Part shown: positions 22,301 to 32,646 of the stretch, one piece after another
Layout: each line of letters begins with the position of its first letter
How positions within the stretch are numbered: the first letter of the stretch is position 1
Assembly: GCA_964019425.1 (NCBI GenBank)
Contig: OZ025855.1
Span: 496,001 to 560,000 of the forward strand
Source of the DNA: Flectonema sp. DT1601
Taxonomy: Eukaryota; Euglenozoa; Diplonemea; Diplonemida; Diplonemidae
Direction of reading: 5' to 3'
DNA length: 64,000 bases
Program-made: the position numbers and the translations under genes
Notes under the pieces: generated by a model
Databases searched by the model: none
Seen by the model: only the letters and a program-made list of their open reading frames with translations
Told to the model about the DNA's origin: nothing

Positions 22301-23685
22301 CATCTGCTATTCTAAAATACATTCATTGCGTCTCTCCTTTAAACACAAGACGTTTAACAACAACATTAACAAACGCTATTGCTGATCACATGCACAGTGA
22401 AAGATCAGTTGTGTTGATTATGTCTGCGTTGTCAGAGGTTGTCACCAGACTACCAGTTTTAATAAGAATTAATGTAATCCAATCTGCAGTAACAAAGTAT
22501 TCAAATACTAAAAGCATCCTAATGTCTGTATGTGCAATAGCTGAGTCGCTTATTAGATGCTCTTTAATTGAAGAAACAGATAAACAAAGAATGATTCAAG
22601 TCATAAGTAACATCCTCGACTCCAACTTCATAAGAGAACCAACTCCAAACAAGAGTGATGAGGGTAGACTAAAAGTCATTACAGGTCTGTTTAGTATGAT
22701 CTCAACCACCGCTCCTTGTGGAAGTCTTTTAAAAAGAATTGTTGCGGATTTAGGTATCCTTCCGAGAATTATAAATCTAATAAACAAAAACAATACGTCT
22801 GCCGAAGTCGCGGCAGCTGGTTGCACTGCTCTTGCTCAACTGAGCTACGACACCCCTTTTATAACAAAAGAGTTAGTTGAAATCACTGCGGTGACTTGCG
22901 TTACTAAATCGATGCTTAATTTTCAGAATAGCGAATCAGTTCAGATTGCTGCGTGTTCTGCATTATCAGGTCTTGCGTTCAATAACGTTGATGGTCAACA
23001 GCAAATCTTAATGCAAGGTGGTCCTCAACAAGTCATATCTGCATTACAACAAAACTCCTTCAGTATTAAACTATTAGAAATCGGATGTCTAGTTTTAGGA
23101 ACTCTCTCATGGAACGACACGATAAGACAGGAAGTAGCAGCACTTGGAGGAATGTCTGCAGTTGTTGAAGCGATGAAAAGATTTCCTAACGAAGCAGCTT
23201 TACAGAAGAATGGATGTAGAGCAATGTCTCAACTTGCGTATAATAACAATGAAAACAGAGTTATACTTCAATCTGTGGGTGCCGTCACCGTCGTTTTAAA
23301 AGCATTGCGACTACATAGTTCAAATGATAGAGTGGTGCTTCATGCTATTGTCGCTTTGACTTATATGTCTTGGAGAACAGATGCTGTTATTCATGAAATC
23401 GTTGAAGGCGATGGTCTTCCGTTGATCGAAATGGCTGTTCAGTCTGCGAGATCTCAAAATAATGAAAAACTCCGAGTCAAAGCAGAGCATCTAATCTCCA
23501 TTCTGAATCGTTCAACCAGTGAAAGTCCGTCTGTTGGTCCAAGCACAGATTCACCGATTATAACTCCTGGATTATTCCCTCTTCGTGCTGTTACACATGA
23601 TCGTTGTCGAGATACACGCTGGCACAATGGAAATTCGTCTCCGAATAATCGCTGGGCAAGGCAAGACGTTGGAATGTATTCGTAG
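19396..23685 (+). CDS. Large armadillo/HEAT-repeat protein
   Basis: 1429 aa in one exon. The first ~1000 residues are helical, HEAT-like and low in charge patterning, with no domain I can name. An acidic linker (DNSDEEDCFKKIKTEKT) lies near residue 875. Residues about 1130-1395 are clear armadillo repeats, with turns such as AAAGCTALAQLSYD, AACSALSGLAFNN and NGCRAMSQLAYNN. The tail is short and basic/Ser-rich. Such proteins are protein-binding scaffolds; similar ARM repeats occur in ciliary proteins (for example the ARMC family), but the specific partner is unknown. A TTTTTTTTCAG acceptor-like site lies at 19306 and a second AG 8 nt before the ATG. Confidence 0.88.
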   Translation: MIEDTFDELFETILWEGQRENVDQDWAEEVGSGCGLPENLSTGKEKTTVEVEAVLEKLAQNWPVTGGLQYVTAAATVKSVRQRVADLFIPILSRELASNSEIDVSWAALLVFFMAHDAGNQQSVIYSLTTLSVPQSIIYSVSRSDATPRLVRAVSKMLSLFFEADPQDTFNIKSSGKNALLSAAQQYSNMPLILSEIFESLSNIKNDLTTDSEAALIQTCMTTHHQSEGLLLHLSKCCDGMIIRVVKQDSLLFIVSKYRSSDNVDLLRSYLRLLTKTFQLGQGSCCVMMYPLLCELLKGKSSGEIVVEILEAGFSCPLPAGKNLPPEDFVSISIQRLINAHENGTLARHTTTTKKMVQLLLAVPPGAMFTPACQDFLNFLSMPSRPLAKSTLSHIQSDYQNISNNPDMISTVYTLLSNYCYDTLCDDVVVLEILKVLLTVSFGCLNAFPYLEISKKQLVLSEMISLTNSTLKCCAEEASTVVLSIVGEQIKTVESNDLIPVTLELLSTLVLSEIAPKVVTFSVDICSVITSQRLLDSLSLISHKAALAQPEESISVLGEIINDLPPGEINANILTVLLETLSSPLVNAQSAPCIVELLLLLAPAAIQFPIFCTTLTTAVTAYPVVVTDIIISFVRNNPKAFSQSSIWSILEPLIGTPDCKSDLIVSIIDLLVMPSLSSSTLGAPALLVSILDSFGNDIGVYTKIQQQFEKLPKIIKNGEVLCVIAKCLLVNGKECNVDNEVLLDIIIKTIASLDSCKPPPPATGELLIVESSSTVLRQLLPDGCPNESVASSITSLVSLKSHPLLAEAWIYAFPESLYVAEAVITVLRERAITTESERENNDLNEQTKSLLQGFLLSVSSQNTSEEAAPVVDNSDEEDCFKKIKTEKTVRIICTLMKKFIKSAAIQEKGLQLLQELSTSTQDSEYVSHIPGTPDFNNQQGSSGLLTVIDVMSNTMSHHPSSASIVRGCASAILKYIHCVSPLNTRRLTTTLTNAIADHMHSERSVVLIMSALSEVVTRLPVLIRINVIQSAVTKYSNTKSILMSVCAIAESLIRCSLIEETDKQRMIQVISNILDSNFIREPTPNKSDEGRLKVITGLFSMISTTAPCGSLLKRIVADLGILPRIINLINKNNTSAEVAAAGCTALAQLSYDTPFITKELVEITAVTCVTKSMLNFQNSESVQIAACSALSGLAFNNVDGQQQILMQGGPQQVISALQQNSFSIKLLEIGCLVLGTLSWNDTIRQEVAALGGMSAVVEAMKRFPNEAALQKNGCRAMSQLAYNNNENRVILQSVGAVTVVLKALRLHSSNDRVVLHAIVALTYMSWRTDAVIHEIVEGDGLPLIEMAVQSARSQNNEKLRVKAEHLISILNRSTSESPSVGPSTDSPIITPGLFPLRAVTHDRCRDTRWHNGNSSPNNRWARQDVGMYS

Positions 23686-26600
23686 GGGGGAGGGGAATTT
23701 TTAAAAAAAAAGGAAAAAAAAAAAAAAAAAAAACGTATTCTGGTTAAAAACGTCTCAACATGACACAAATTGTAAGCAACCCACGTGAATTCAGTATCAA
23801 ACTTTTCTTAATGAGTTTCATTTTTTTTTTTTTTTTTTTGATTTTTTATTTAAGGTTTTACTATATTGTCGAACTATCTCTCCCCCCGTCGTCAACAAAG
23901 TATTTGTGAGAGGGAAAAAAAAAAAACAAAAACAAAAAAAAACAACACACACACATTTTCGACATACCACATGGTTTTGTGCATCATCGTAGTTTAAGTT
24001 GGAATTACATAAAGTTAAGTTTTGTTTGGGGAGATCAAAAACTGAAAATACTTTTTTTTTTTTTACAATTCCTTTTTTTATTCTCTAAATAATACACTTG
24101 AAAAAAATAAAATAAAAAATTGTACTCTCTAAGCCATTGAAGCCGACGAGTAAACATTTTTTTTTCTCTCCCCACTCCCTTCGCCGTTGACAGTCAAAAT
24201 TGTCGGAGAAATTATTGTTCCTTTTGAGCTTAAAAAGTGCAGTATCAAATTACCCCCCTTCTTACCAGTTCTTTTCAGTTTTCCTTTCAGTGTAAGAAAA
24301 TTAAAAAAAAAAAAAAAAAGTTATCAATTCACCTTTTTTTTTTAGCATATTTATTTTTTTCAGTAATTTTTTTTTTAGAAAAGAAAACACTACGGGAATT
24401 TACGAGACGAGTTGTATCCGATAAAACAGTTATGGCTTTTTATGAGGTGTCGGTTTTATTATTTTTTTTGCTCCTTTTTTTTTTTTCCTTCTATCCACTC
24501 TTCTTCTCTTCTCTCCTCTCCCACTAAATAATTCTTCTTTATAAAAAAAAAAAAAAAAATAAAAACCTTCTTTCTGTTTACTGTTTTTAATGTGACAGTG
24601 AAGTAGGGGGTACCTGAATGCAAATTTTTTGGTATGAAAAAAAAAAAAAAAAAAAAAAAAAGCCGAATTTTGATAAACTTTGTACCTTCACAATTCTTTT
24701 GGAATGGCAATACCAGAAAGCCTGATTCGTTCTCTCACGCTGCGGATGCGTTCTTTAAAAAAAAACAAAAAAAAAAAAAACTACACTTGTGCGAATTTGC
24801 TTCTTTTCTTCCCTCTTTTTAGCCACCAATTCAAATGTAGTTCTTGTGCAACTCTTATGGTCTTTACTTGTCAAATTATAGGGAAACGTCAGCTTCGTGG
24901 CTTTTCTGATTTTAGAGATCGTTTAGAGGCAGTGAGTTAGTATTTTATTGGTTATCGGCTGGGTGGCAAATCTATTCTGTCTGTGCAGAATGGAGCTGCA
25001 CAAAAAAAAAAAAAAAAAAAAAAAAAGTAATAATAATTATACACGTTAAAAAAAAAAATCTTTTGAAAAAAAAAAAATTAAAAAAAAAAAAGTTATTCAG
25101 TTGTTGCTGTTGTCAGGCAAGTATTCAAACTTATGATTTGCTTGTTTAGCCTAGCGGGGTTATGAGAAGCAAGGGATGGTGCACAAAATAAATATAATTT
25201 TTATTTTTTTTCTTGTTCTTGTTTCAAAACTTTTTCTTCCTTAAGCAGTCTTCCAACTCTGGTTCAACTCCCGTTAATGGGATGTTGGGTTGTGATTCAG
25301 AGTCGGTTGGTGTACACATTTTGCTCACGAATCCCACTCGCCCTTTTTTTCCCTCGACCCTCTTTCTTTTTCATTTCCTAATTTCCCTCATTTATATATG
25401 TTGTTCTTCTCCTTCACCTGCTTTCATTGTCTAGTCTATTTTTTTTTCTCCTCTATTTTTTTTTTTAAAACTCTAGTTGTGGTTCTATATATGTCTTTTG
25501 ATTACAATGCAAACTCTTTATAGTTATATATATATATAAAAAAAAAAAAAAAGAAATTAAAAGTGATGCAGCATCGCATCACTTCATCATTAAGGTATTG
25601 ACTTGCTCCTCATCATGTTCTTTTGCACGTGCGTATCAGGTTGTTAAAACTATTTTTTTTTCTTTCTCTTCTTTTTTTGTCTTCACTGATGATCTTCAGA
25701 ATAAAAGAACAAGAACGGGGAAAAAAAAAAAAAAAAAATCAGTGAAAAAATACACTTGTTAAAGAAAACAGTATGGAAGTGATAGGGGGAAAAAGAAAAA
25801 AAAAAAAATAATTATAACAAAACTCACACACTTTTTTTCCCCCTTTTTTTTTTTCTTTTTTTTTTTTTCCATGCTGCAGTAATGATATGTTTATTAGAGG
25901 GTAATAATAAAAAAGGGAAAATAAAAATTGAAATCTCATCATAAATTTAAAAAAAAAAAAAAAAAGTTTTTACGGTGACATCTGAACTGACCCTTTCAAG
26001 GGATACTTCCTTCAGATCTTTTCTTCTGTACCACGAGCGCTATCACAGCAATTAAGAGATAAGAAAATAAGCCACACATTTTATTACTAGTAGTGTTGGG
26101 GCTTTAATTTTTTTGATATAAAAAAAAAAAAAAAAAAAAAAAATGAAGAATTTAGCAATGAATTTCTGAGCTGTTTCTTTCGCTTTGTGTACTCAAAATA
26201 GAAAAGAAGGGGTGGAAGAAAAATAAAATAAAATAAAATACACAACGCTACCCAGAACAGAAATAAACGTCTTATTTACTTCTCTTTGGGGGGTTTTTTT
26301 TTGCAAAGTCAAGTGTTTTATCATGTTCTTAGTAGTATCCTTTTTTTTGAGACAAAAACAACGATGTCGGTTGCTGTTTTTTATTTTTTTTTAATTTTTT
26401 TTTTTTTTATTTATAAAAAAAACTTTTCTTTTTTTTTTTTTAAAAAAGTTTTTTCACCACAGAGTATCATCCCCTGATGATTTTTTTTTTAATCACCTCC
26501 AATCCCCTCCACCTTCCCTATTCCCGCAAAAAAACCCAGCACATCAAATTGGTAAAGAGGAGCCGATGAGTATTATTCCCCATTCTTTTTGTTAGGGAAG

Positions 26601-27262
26601 ATAGTGTGTTTTTCTTTTTTCTTTTTCTTCTTCTTCATCGAAGCAGGAATAGCCGACATAATTCATGCGCGTGGTAGTGAGTGAATATTGTACAAAGGAA
26701 TATTAAAAAAAAAAAAAAAAAAAAAAAGGCTGAGGTTGCCTTTAAGCAATCCTGTGGTGGAAAGCTGTTTATTTTATTTAAAATGTCTTTTTTTTTTTTT
26801 TTTGGTTTTTTTTTGGTTTTGTTTCCCCTTCCTGCCCTCGTACCCTACCCCCCTCAGTTTCTTCTCACAAAAAAAAAAAAAAAAAAAGCCGTACAAGAAG
26901 TATCGAGCATTCGACCGAACATTACTTTCTCTTTGGGTGGGTAGGGTGGGGAAAAAAAAAAAAAAAAAAAAAGAATAAAAATAAAGAAAGAAACGAGACA
27001 GCATAATAATAGAAAAGAAAAAGAGTGCCTTATTTCTCCACGTACACTTGCACACGCGTTTGTCATGCGCAAGTCAAGCTTTTTGTGTCCTTCAGTCCCT
27101 TGCAAATCCATTAGTATCCCACAGCTATTAACGAATAAGCAAGTTAAAGGGAATTCAACAGACTTGTTTTCGATCGTATAAGTTATAGTTGATTTTTTAT
27201 CTTTATTCTTTAAATTGTTATTTCCTTCTCAAAACAAAACAAAACAAAGGAACACTAAAACT
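23686..27262. other. 3.6-kb gene-free, homopolymer-rich region
   Basis: No convincing gene on either strand. A or T runs of about 15-25 bases recur (for example near 23715, 23820, 24302, 24640, 25004, 25720, 26120, 26705, 26870 and 26952). Open frames here are made of Lys or Phe runs and are not called. A perfect hairpin lies at 25561-25584. The right edge changes to AAAACAAAAC repeats before the next ATG. Confidence 0.75.
25561..25584. repeat. Perfect 9-bp hairpin in the gene-free region
   Basis: AAGTGATGC and GCATCACTT are separated by a 6-nt loop. Confidence 0.8.
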
Positions 27263-29658
27263 ATGGAGTACGCTACAGAAGCCCAAGAGCTATTCAAAGA
27301 ATATTACGAAGTAGTGCAAAACCTTTCAAAAGAGTACTACCAGTCGATAAATGAGTGGATTCAACAGACTGGTACAGAAGTACAGATCTTTATGGCTGTT
27401 TGTACCACCGTAGCTGTAATGCTGGCGGGGTACATGTTGATAGCTCCAAAGAAAAAGAAAGTTAAAGTTGAGGAACAACCGACTGAAATATCTGAAGAGA
27501 AATCTCAACTACAATCTGAAGCTGTTGTGTCAAAGCCAGAAGTTATTCAAGAATCACAACCTGTTGTGGATACCTCAGCGAGTATTACCAGAGAAGACAC
27601 AGAACCACAACAAAATGGATGGGTTCCAAGACACTCAGAAGTATCAGACATCGACTACGAGGAGGAAGTTCTCAAAAGAGATTCACTCATCGAAAGACTA
27701 GAAAGAGAACTCCAAGCTTCAGCAGACGCCATAGCTGAACGTGATCATCGCGTGAGTATACTCTCTCGTGATCTGCATGCCGTTCGGGAAGCTGATCGCG
27801 CAGTCAATGAAACCCTTACAACGATTGCTTCCTCAACAAATAACAATCCAGAAGTACTAGAACTCCGCTCCCGCATGAAGGATAAAGAAGACGCTCTCCA
27901 CAGGTGTGATTCTTATATCTTACAATACACGCCCTTGAGAGGTATGTTTTCAATAAAATTAACATAACATAATATAAACAGATATCGAATGGAAACCGAA
28001 TCAATGGGTGAGAAGATAATGGACCAAATGGTTAGAATCGATAACCTGACAACAGCCAACACGGAGTTGGAAGATCGCGCGATTGCTGCAGAAACAGCGC
28101 TCTCAGATGCAAGTGTTTGTCAACTTAAAACTGACACAGATATCTCTTCTATTCGTAGAAGGTATTTGGAAGCTGAGAATGAACGCGAAAGACTTGAACA
28201 TCAACATCATGAAGATGAGTATCAGTTATCTCAACTTAGAGTTGCTCATCAGCAAGAATTAGAAGCCTTCCACGAACAAAACCGTCACGAGTCACCAAGA
28301 CCACCTTCCCCTCCTTCTCCAAGTATTATAAATGAGGTATGCACTTCTACTGTCTTATCATTAGGAGGATACATAAAGAGTTTATACTTTTAAAATCATA
28401 ACTAAACCAGCTTAACCATTTACGTCAGCAAGAGTCACTTCTAAGACAACAAGAGACTCACCTTCGACAGAAGGAATCCGATCTTAGCAGCGCCGTAAAC
28501 GGTCTTGAGAGAAAATGTGATTCGCTAGAAGTATGTTTCGTATTGTATTTCTACTTGTGTTCAAAAAAAAAAGAGGAAAAAAAAAAAACAACTAAACAGG
28601 CACGTAACCAACAATTGGAACAAGAAAGCAACGACAAACTTGTATTAGAAGCAAGATGTAGTTCATTACAAGACTTGTTGTCAGATGCTAGAGAGAGGTT
28701 GGCTTTATTAGAAAAGCAACCAACAGTTCAGGCGGCAGCAGCACCACCAATGCCACAGCGAAGCAGTTCGAGTATCCCTCCAAATAATATTTATGGATCT
28801 CCTTCTAGGGTTGGAGGTTCTTCACCAAGTCAGGTAGAAAAGTTAAGAATGTCTCACGGGTTAATTGGACAGCCAAAGAGACAGCCACAGGCTTCACTTC
28901 CATCGTCACCAGTCGCTGCTGATAACCGCGCTATGTACGTCTACTCTGAGGAGAAACCAATATTACAAGGAGAGTATAAACGTTGTGGTACTCATAATAG
29001 TTACCCAATGTGGGCAAGTGGTTCTTTTAGAATATTCTCATCAACTGAAGGCTTCTGGATGGTCTCTGCTGATGCTGAAGGTCCAACTAGAAATGTTGGT
29101 CGTCTTGTGTCCTCAATAACTCACGAGGGAGCTGCACCTGATAAGATGACGTCTTGGGACTACTCGAATGGAAGTAATTGGGAGACTAGTAAATCAACCA
29201 GGATTAGCGCCTCAAGGAATCCATTACCGGTATTCGGATCTCCTTCAAGATTATCTCCTGCTTCTTCGAGTAGCAGAGGATCTTCATTCTCACCAACTGA
29301 GAAGAGGTTTCCAGTTCCTTCTTGTGTTCCTCGTTTATCACTACCAGCAGTAGATGAAAGTAGAGCTACAGATTATGGATTCCCAAGAGGATGGAAAGCA
29401 TCAGAAACAGGACGAGTAACCGCTCCTGATGGACGTATCCTTCCGACTGTTCATGAAGGCCTTGCTTGGCTTCACCGTACGAAATCACTTTCTGGATCCC
29501 CAAGCCGTAGAGGACAACAAGTGTGTACTTTATTCGCAGCAGGACGTTGTAACTCTGGTCCTGCATGTCCTCTTCTTCATGAATCTGTTACATCACTTCC
29601 AAGAGAACGATCAGCATCGTCATCGTTCTTAATATCTCCTCCTGCTGGAACTATGTAG
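27263..29658 (+). CDS. Membrane-anchored coiled-coil protein with C-terminal CCCH zinc finger, four exons
   Basis: Best join: 27263-27903, 27982-28336, 28429-28530, 28600-29658 (718 aa). Intron 1 needs a GTGTGA donor at 27904; the more usual GTATGT at 27942 leads to an early stop. Exon 3 may start at 28411 instead, adding six in-frame codons (LNHLRQ). A hydrophobic helix lies at about residues 36-56 (IFMAVCTTVAVMLAGYMLI), followed by KKKKVK. A long coiled coil covers about 130-420. Then comes a Trp-rich ~80-residue domain (YKRCGTHNSYPMW ... GFWMVSADAEGP ... SWDYSNGSNW) that resembles repeats I associate with kinetoplastid proteins (memory only). The C-terminal finger is C-x7-C-x5-C-x3-H (VCTLFAAGRCNSGPACPLLH). 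CCCH fingers usually bind RNA; together with a membrane anchor this is unusual. Confidence 0.78.
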
Positions 29659-30509
29659 TATAAAGTAATATCGATGTAACGTTGTTTTTTATTTGTGTTT
29701 TTTTTCTCATTGGTTGCCTTTTCGTAAAGGAGATTCCAACTTGTACACTGAGAGCTGATTTTATGTGTGAGTGCTCTCCGTGCTTAACATTTGAAGTAAA
29801 GTCTCTCTGACGTGCTCTATCTACAGTACTCATTCAGATTAGAAAAAGAAAAAAAAAAGGAGAGTTTCATAGAGTTTTTTTTTTTTTTTTTTTTTGTTGC
29901 CGTCATTGCAGTTTCCCGCTACCAGTTGTTGGTCATGTCTTCCCTCTCTTTTATTATTATTTTGTGTGATGTTCTTCCATGTTCTTTGTTTTTAATACGG
30001 AGTTTGGGGGAATTAAAAAAAATTAAAATAATTTAAAAAAAAAAAAAAAAACACACCATAGATAAATCTATTAGAAACATTATTCACCTCCCATTGTTGT
30101 TGTTGGTCATTTTAGAAGGTAATGATTTGATTTTAGAAAAAAAAAAAAAGAAAAGAAAAGAAAGATTAAAAACAGTTTATTCTCCTTTTTTTTTTTTGCA
30201 GAAGGATATAAATAATTTTCTTTCGGAGTTGTTCTGGTGATCGATTTGCGTTCTTTGCCTTTTTTTTTTTTTTTTTTGAGTAGACGAGAGAGGGAAAAAA
30301 AGTAGAGAGAGGAAAAGACAGCCACAGGGATGCTTTACTGCACCCTTTTGATCGTGATGTGAGTTTATTTTTCCTTTTTTTTTTTTTTCCTCCTTTTCTT
30401 TCCACATTGTAATGCGTATCTAAAAATGACGAAATTTTCTCAATGAAACTATAAATGGAGTTCGTTTAACCGAATTACTTATTTCTCAGAACCAAAGCCA
30501 TAAAATCAA
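29659..30509. other. Intergenic spacer with A/T runs
   Basis: No gene seen. T or A runs lie at 29877-29895, 30033-30050, 30138-30149 and 30260-30277. The right end has TTATTTCTCAG, an AG 20 nt before the next ATG. Confidence 0.7.
30488..30489 (+). promoter_or_regulatory. Probable trans-splice acceptor AG
   Basis: TTACTTATTTCTCAG lies 20 nt before the ATG at 30510. Confidence 0.55.
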
Positions 30510-31448
30510 ATGCAAATATTAGATGCCTGTCAGTGTCAATTATCAAACTTTGAAGTAGTCAGCAGTTTAAAAACATGGAGAAAGATAAGAAACGAAGAAC
30601 AAATACTTCCCTCTGATGAGGCTTTCGATTTAGAAACAAAACTACTTGGGTCTTATGCTTTACGAGGACAACGGAGATTGAAAAGGAGAAATATCGTAGC
30701 GTTTTTAAAGGCTACCGATGATCTTTGTAGGAAATATCAGGGAGCAGGGGGGATACCAGTTTTTCTAACAAAAACAGAGAAGATCCAACTACTAAATGTT
30801 CTACCAACGGAAGACATTACTCTCGATCTGTTACTTGACGGAATGAACTGCTTAGATACAGATCTGAGACTTGGAGCATCGAACCAATTAGAATTTAAAG
30901 AAGATATAATGAACTTGGTTAAAATTCATTTAAAAATACCTGATAAAGAACGAAGAGAAGAGACTTTTGAGCTTCGATCTGTAGCCAGTTCATGCAGCGA
31001 CTTGGGGGATGACAATCTCGAGTACGTACCTCCACCAAGACCTGAATTACCTGGAATATCAGATCAAATACTACCTCCTCAGATTTATAATCCAGCTCTG
31101 TATATGACTCCTGCAGTGGATGAGACCGTTACCCCAGCTGCCAACATGTTCGGTTCTTCGTCAGCATCAGAGTCATCTGCGCCATCGACCCCCAAAAAGA
31201 AGAAAAGTAAGAAAAAAGATGACAAAGACAAGAAGAAATCTTCCAAGAAAAAGAAGAAATCAAAATCTTCTTCAGACGAATCGTCAGAACCAGCGAAGAA
31301 GAAAAAACCATCGAAGAAGAAAGCAGCGACAAAGAGATCTAAAAAGATAGAAGTTTCTGAGACTTCATCTTCTTCATCTTCAGAGAAAAAAAAGAAGTCG
31401 AGAAAGTCATCAAAAAAGAAGAAGAAAGACTCCAAGAGCAAAGAGTAA
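30510..31448 (+). CDS. RNA polymerase III subunit RPC9 (CRCP/Rpb4 family) with Lys/Ser-rich tail
   Basis: 312 aa. Residues 1-145 match the Rpb4/RPC9 pattern: an N-terminal block like human CRCP (DACQCQLSNFEVVSSLK against DANSALLSNYEVFQLL), a middle helix, then the diagnostic LTKTEKIQLLNVLPTE. RPC9 pairs with RPC8 to form the Pol III stalk used in initiation at tRNA and 5S genes. The family is usually about 120-150 aa. Here a linker rich in Pro, Ser and acidic residues (150-225) leads to an ~85-residue tail made almost only of Lys and Ser (SKKKKKSKSSSDE-like repeats), a likely nuclear/nucleolar or phosphorylated segment. Plain Rpb4 (Pol II) is the alternative but the N-terminal match favours RPC9. 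Confidence 0.82.
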   Translation: MQILDACQCQLSNFEVVSSLKTWRKIRNEEQILPSDEAFDLETKLLGSYALRGQRRLKRRNIVAFLKATDDLCRKYQGAGGIPVFLTKTEKIQLLNVLPTEDITLDLLLDGMNCLDTDLRLGASNQLEFKEDIMNLVKIHLKIPDKERREETFELRSVASSCSDLGDDNLEYVPPPRPELPGISDQILPPQIYNPALYMTPAVDETVTPAANMFGSSSASESSAPSTPKKKKSKKKDDKDKKKSSKKKKKSKSSSDESSEPAKKKKPSKKKAATKRSKKIEVSETSSSSSSEKKKKSRKSSKKKKKDSKSKE

Positions 31449-31682
31449 ACCTATCCCTGTTAATCTATACAGCGAATCATTCTAAGCATAAGAGACTACA
31501 ACATCATTGCTGCCACTGGTCAGCAGGCGCGTGATGTAATTCGTATCTCTCTCTTTGTTATTCTCATTACTGAATAGTACTGAACGGTGTCACAATACCT
31601 GTTTACGTTATGTTCGTCTTCTTAAGTAGTTATTATGTAAAACCTTCTTCATTTCAAGAAGTAGAGTGGGGACTACAACAAC

Positions 31683-32486
31683 ATGCAAATTAGTGGACAA
31701 AAGAAGAAGAAGAAGAAAAGTAAACCAACACCCACAACGGGTGGGATTTCCCAAATGATGGGCGGCAGTGATGTGAAAATAGAATTTAAGGAAAGTGTGA
31801 AAGAAGAGAAGATTCAACCTGGAGTAGTCGTTCTGAGAGGAGTCATACCAATCAGTGAACAACAAAAGATAATGGATGATTGTTTTAAATTGGGTGAAAG
31901 AAAAGGTGATCAACCTGGTTTCTACGAACAACCAACAGAAGAAGGAGGAAAACTACGACTAAATCAGGGCAACAGAGGTCGTATTATCCACGCAATGTCA
32001 GCATACGATACATACCTTAGTGATAAGTGTCAGCAGTGGTTAAAGCTATCTCAAGCTGTTGATAATTCACTCCCTGACATGACTCCTTCAACTGTGTTGG
32101 TTAATTATTATAACGTCAAAGGAACATTCAAATGGCATAAAGACAGCGAACACCCTGACATCTTAGCAAAAGGTATAGGTCCGCCTATTGTCTCTGTCAC
32201 CATCGGAGAGTCTTGTGATTTCGCAATCAAAGACGACTATGAATGTCCACATAAGATAATAACTCTTCATTCTGGTGATATTATTGTTTTTGGAGGTCCA
32301 TCTCGAATGATTGTTCATTCAGTCTTAAAAATATATCCGAACACTCGACCTCCTCTGTTAAGGTTTCCTTACCAACCAGGTAGGCTTAACCTAACCTTTA
32401 GGGAAGTGAATGGTACTATTGACACATCAATGTTTCCAGCTTACAGAGTTAGTTACGATATTGAAGAGGATGGTGACGACGGTTGA
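31683..32486 (+). CDS. AlkB-family 2-oxoglutarate/Fe(II) dioxygenase
   Basis: 267 aa. It has the full AlkB signature: iron ligands H and D in FKWHKDSEHPD (about 149-151), the FGGPSRMIVHSV block with the third ligand His (about 210), and RLNLTFREV (about 233) with the two Arg that hold 2-oxoglutarate and substrate. The spacing and the FGGPSR block are very like bacterial AlkB and ALKBH1. The family removes alkyl groups (1-methyladenine, 3-methylcytosine) from DNA or RNA by oxidation. The N-terminus adds a Lys-rich stretch (QKKKKKKSKP), a possible nuclear signal. AG at 31657-31658 lies 24 nt before the ATG. Confidence 0.93.
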   Translation: MQISGQKKKKKKSKPTPTTGGISQMMGGSDVKIEFKESVKEEKIQPGVVVLRGVIPISEQQKIMDDCFKLGERKGDQPGFYEQPTEEGGKLRLNQGNRGRIIHAMSAYDTYLSDKCQQWLKLSQAVDNSLPDMTPSTVLVNYYNVKGTFKWHKDSEHPDILAKGIGPPIVSVTIGESCDFAIKDDYECPHKIITLHSGDIIVFGGPSRMIVHSVLKIYPNTRPPLLRFPYQPGRLNLTFREVNGTIDTSMFPAYRVSYDIEEDGDDG

Positions 32487-32524
32487 TATATTTTTGTAAG
32501 GAGACTTCAGTGGTTAACCTTCTG

Positions 32525-32558
<34 letters not shown>

Positions 32559-32646
32559 AAATAGTTTTATTTTATTGAGTTATTTTTTTAAAAAAGGGAG
32601 AAAGAAAAAAAAAAAAGGCAAACAACAACAACAACAACAACTAACA

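Noticed and set aside
24237-27111. Open frames rich in Lys or Phe in the gene-free region
   Set aside because: They are translations of A and T runs with no conserved composition.
27942-27981. GTATGT donor at 27942 for intron 1 of the CCCH gene
   Set aside because: Joining it to the acceptor at 27981 shifts the frame and meets a stop within about a dozen codons; the GTGTGA donor at 27904 keeps the coiled coil open.
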